A stretch of 5,585 nucleotides of DNA, taken from assembly GCA_029012165.1 (NCBI GenBank), contig JAQXLO010000055.1:1-5585 (forward strand), in the 5' to 3' direction. This stretch comes from Oscillospiraceae bacterium. Lineage in GTDB: Bacteria; Bacillota; Clostridia; Oscillospirales; Acutalibacteraceae. Below the pieces are notes generated by a model. It was not told the origin of the DNA, did no database searches, and saw only the letters and a program-made list of their open reading frames with translations. Position numbers and translations under genes: made by a program. Every line of letters starts with the position of its first letter. Position 1 is the stretch's first letter. Shown here one piece after another: positions 4,757-5,585 of this stretch.

Positions 4757-5585
4757 TTATTTACGGTATGTGTCGGTCACTGCGACCATGATCGCCTTGT
4801 GGGCGTGCAGACGGTTTTCCGCTTCCTCGAAAATTTCGCCTGCGTGCTTTTCAAAGGTTTCGGCGGTGATCTCCTCTTCCCGGTGCGCCGGCAGGCAGTG
4901 CAGAACCATGGCATCTTTGTTGGCAAGCTGCATGAGGGATTCGTTGATCTGGTAGCCGGCAAAGGCAACCTTGCGCTTGGCGGTTTCCTCTTCCTGTCCC
5001 ATGGACGTCCACACGTCCGTCACCATGACATCGGCGCCCACAGCGCCCTCCTTGGGGTCGGTGCAGAGGGTGAACTTGTCGCCGTATGCGGCGGCGAAGT
5101 CCAGCACCTCCTGTGCGGGGCGGTAGTCGTTGGGGCAGACGGCGGTCATGCGCATCCCTGTCTTAAGTGCGCCAACGATCAGGGAGTTGGCCATGTTGTT
5201 GCCGTCGCCGATGTAGCACATCTTCAAGCCCTCGGTCTTGCCCTTGAACTCCCGGATGGTCAAAAGGTCGGCGATGACCTGGGTGGGATGGCAGAAATCG
5301 GTCAGACCGTTGATGATGGGGATGGAACCGTATTTCGCCAGATCCTCCACGTAGGACTGCTCAAAGGTGCGGATCATCAGGCAGTCAAAGTAGCGGGACA
5401 GGACACGGATGGTGTCCTGTACAGGCTCGCCCCGGGCAATCTGCAAATCGTTGACATTGAGGAAGGAGCCGTAGCAGCCCAGCTGATAGGCGCCGACCTC
5501 AAAGGAGGTGCGGGTTCTGGTGGAAGCCTTTTGGAAGATGAGGGCGATGGACTTGCCCTCCATGTACTTGTGGGGAATGCCGTGT
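4757..5585 (-). CDS. argF: Ornithine carbamoyltransferase, partial (N-terminus outside window)
   Basis: The enzyme transfers the carbamoyl group from carbamoyl phosphate to ornithine, giving citrulline (arginine biosynthesis, cytoplasm, usually a homotrimer). The frame stays open to the right edge and reads HGIPHKY before the internal Met at 5563, so that Met is not the start; 275 residues are present and about 30-40 are missing by comparison with the family (about 305-310). Numbered from the internal Met, the carbamoyl-phosphate site STRTR is at 14-18, the MIRTF arginine at 65, HPTQ at 92-95, GDGNN at 119-123, the ornithine-binding D183 with SMG at 187-189, HCLP at 222-225 and the RLHAHK arginine at 251. 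All key family residues are present, so the enzyme should be active. HCLP with DVWTSMG points to ornithine rather than aspartate carbamoyltransferase; a catabolic role cannot be excluded from sequence, but linkage to carB favours biosynthesis. carB follows 51 bases downstream, after a terminator-like hairpin. Confidence 0.97.
   Translation of the reverse strand, partial: HGIPHKYMEGKSIALIFQKASTRTRTSFEVGAYQLGCYGSFLNVNDLQIARGEPVQDTIRVLSRYFDCLMIRTFEQSYVEDLAKYGSIPIINGLTDFCHPTQVIADLLTIREFKGKTEGLKMCYIGDGNNMANSLIVGALKTGMRMTAVCPNDYRPAQEVLDFAAAYGDKFTLCTDPKEGAVGADVMVTDVWTSMGQEEETAKRKVAFAGYQINESLMQLANKDAMVLHCLPAHREEEITAETFEKHAGEIFEEAENRLHAHKAIMVAVTDTYRK

Noticed and set aside
5561..5563. ATG as the argF start
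   Set aside because: The frame continues upstream with the conserved HGIPHKY segment to the window edge, and the family needs about 30-40 more residues.

Overview
The window looks like a piece of a Firmicutes chromosome, most likely a gut member of the Clostridia (Oscillospiraceae/Ruminococcaceae type). This rests on three things: the sequence style of CarB and ArgF, the BspA-type leucine-rich-repeat protein with its aromatic C-terminal tail, and the strong AGGAG/AAAGGAGG ribosome binding sites. The genus cannot be fixed from the sequence alone.

Left part (1-1084, plus strand): the 3' end of a gene for a BspA-like leucine-rich-repeat protein with a possible bacterial Ig-like segment, followed by a small gene for a 70-residue predicted lipoprotein. 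These two are visibly richer in A/T, especially at third codon positions, than the rest of the window and look like accessory envelope genes. A strong 16-bp stem-loop at 1159-1194 ends this transcription unit.

Middle (1085-1507): a convergent intergenic region with no believable gene. Its right half (1304-1497) is almost entirely inverted repeats: two long hairpins, a perfectly closed three-way junction, and two more hairpins next to the carB stop codon. This is the most unusual part of the window and looks like a dispersed palindromic element or a structured RNA.

Right part (1508-5585, minus strand): argF (ornithine carbamoyltransferase, cut by the right edge) followed by carB (carbamoyl-phosphate synthase large subunit, complete). 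CarB makes carbamoyl phosphate, using ammonia supplied by the glutaminase subunit CarA (not in the window). ArgF joins it to ornithine to give citrulline, so the two genes are consecutive steps towards arginine; CarB also feeds pyrimidine synthesis. An intrinsic-terminator-like hairpin with a T5 tract lies between argF and carB and directly touches the carB Shine-Dalgarno sequence, which suggests that carB expression depends on read-through or on a separate signal.

I found no RNA gene of a known family, no CRISPR array, no transposase and no clear novel multi-gene system. The long plus-strand open frames opposite carB are antisense shadows.
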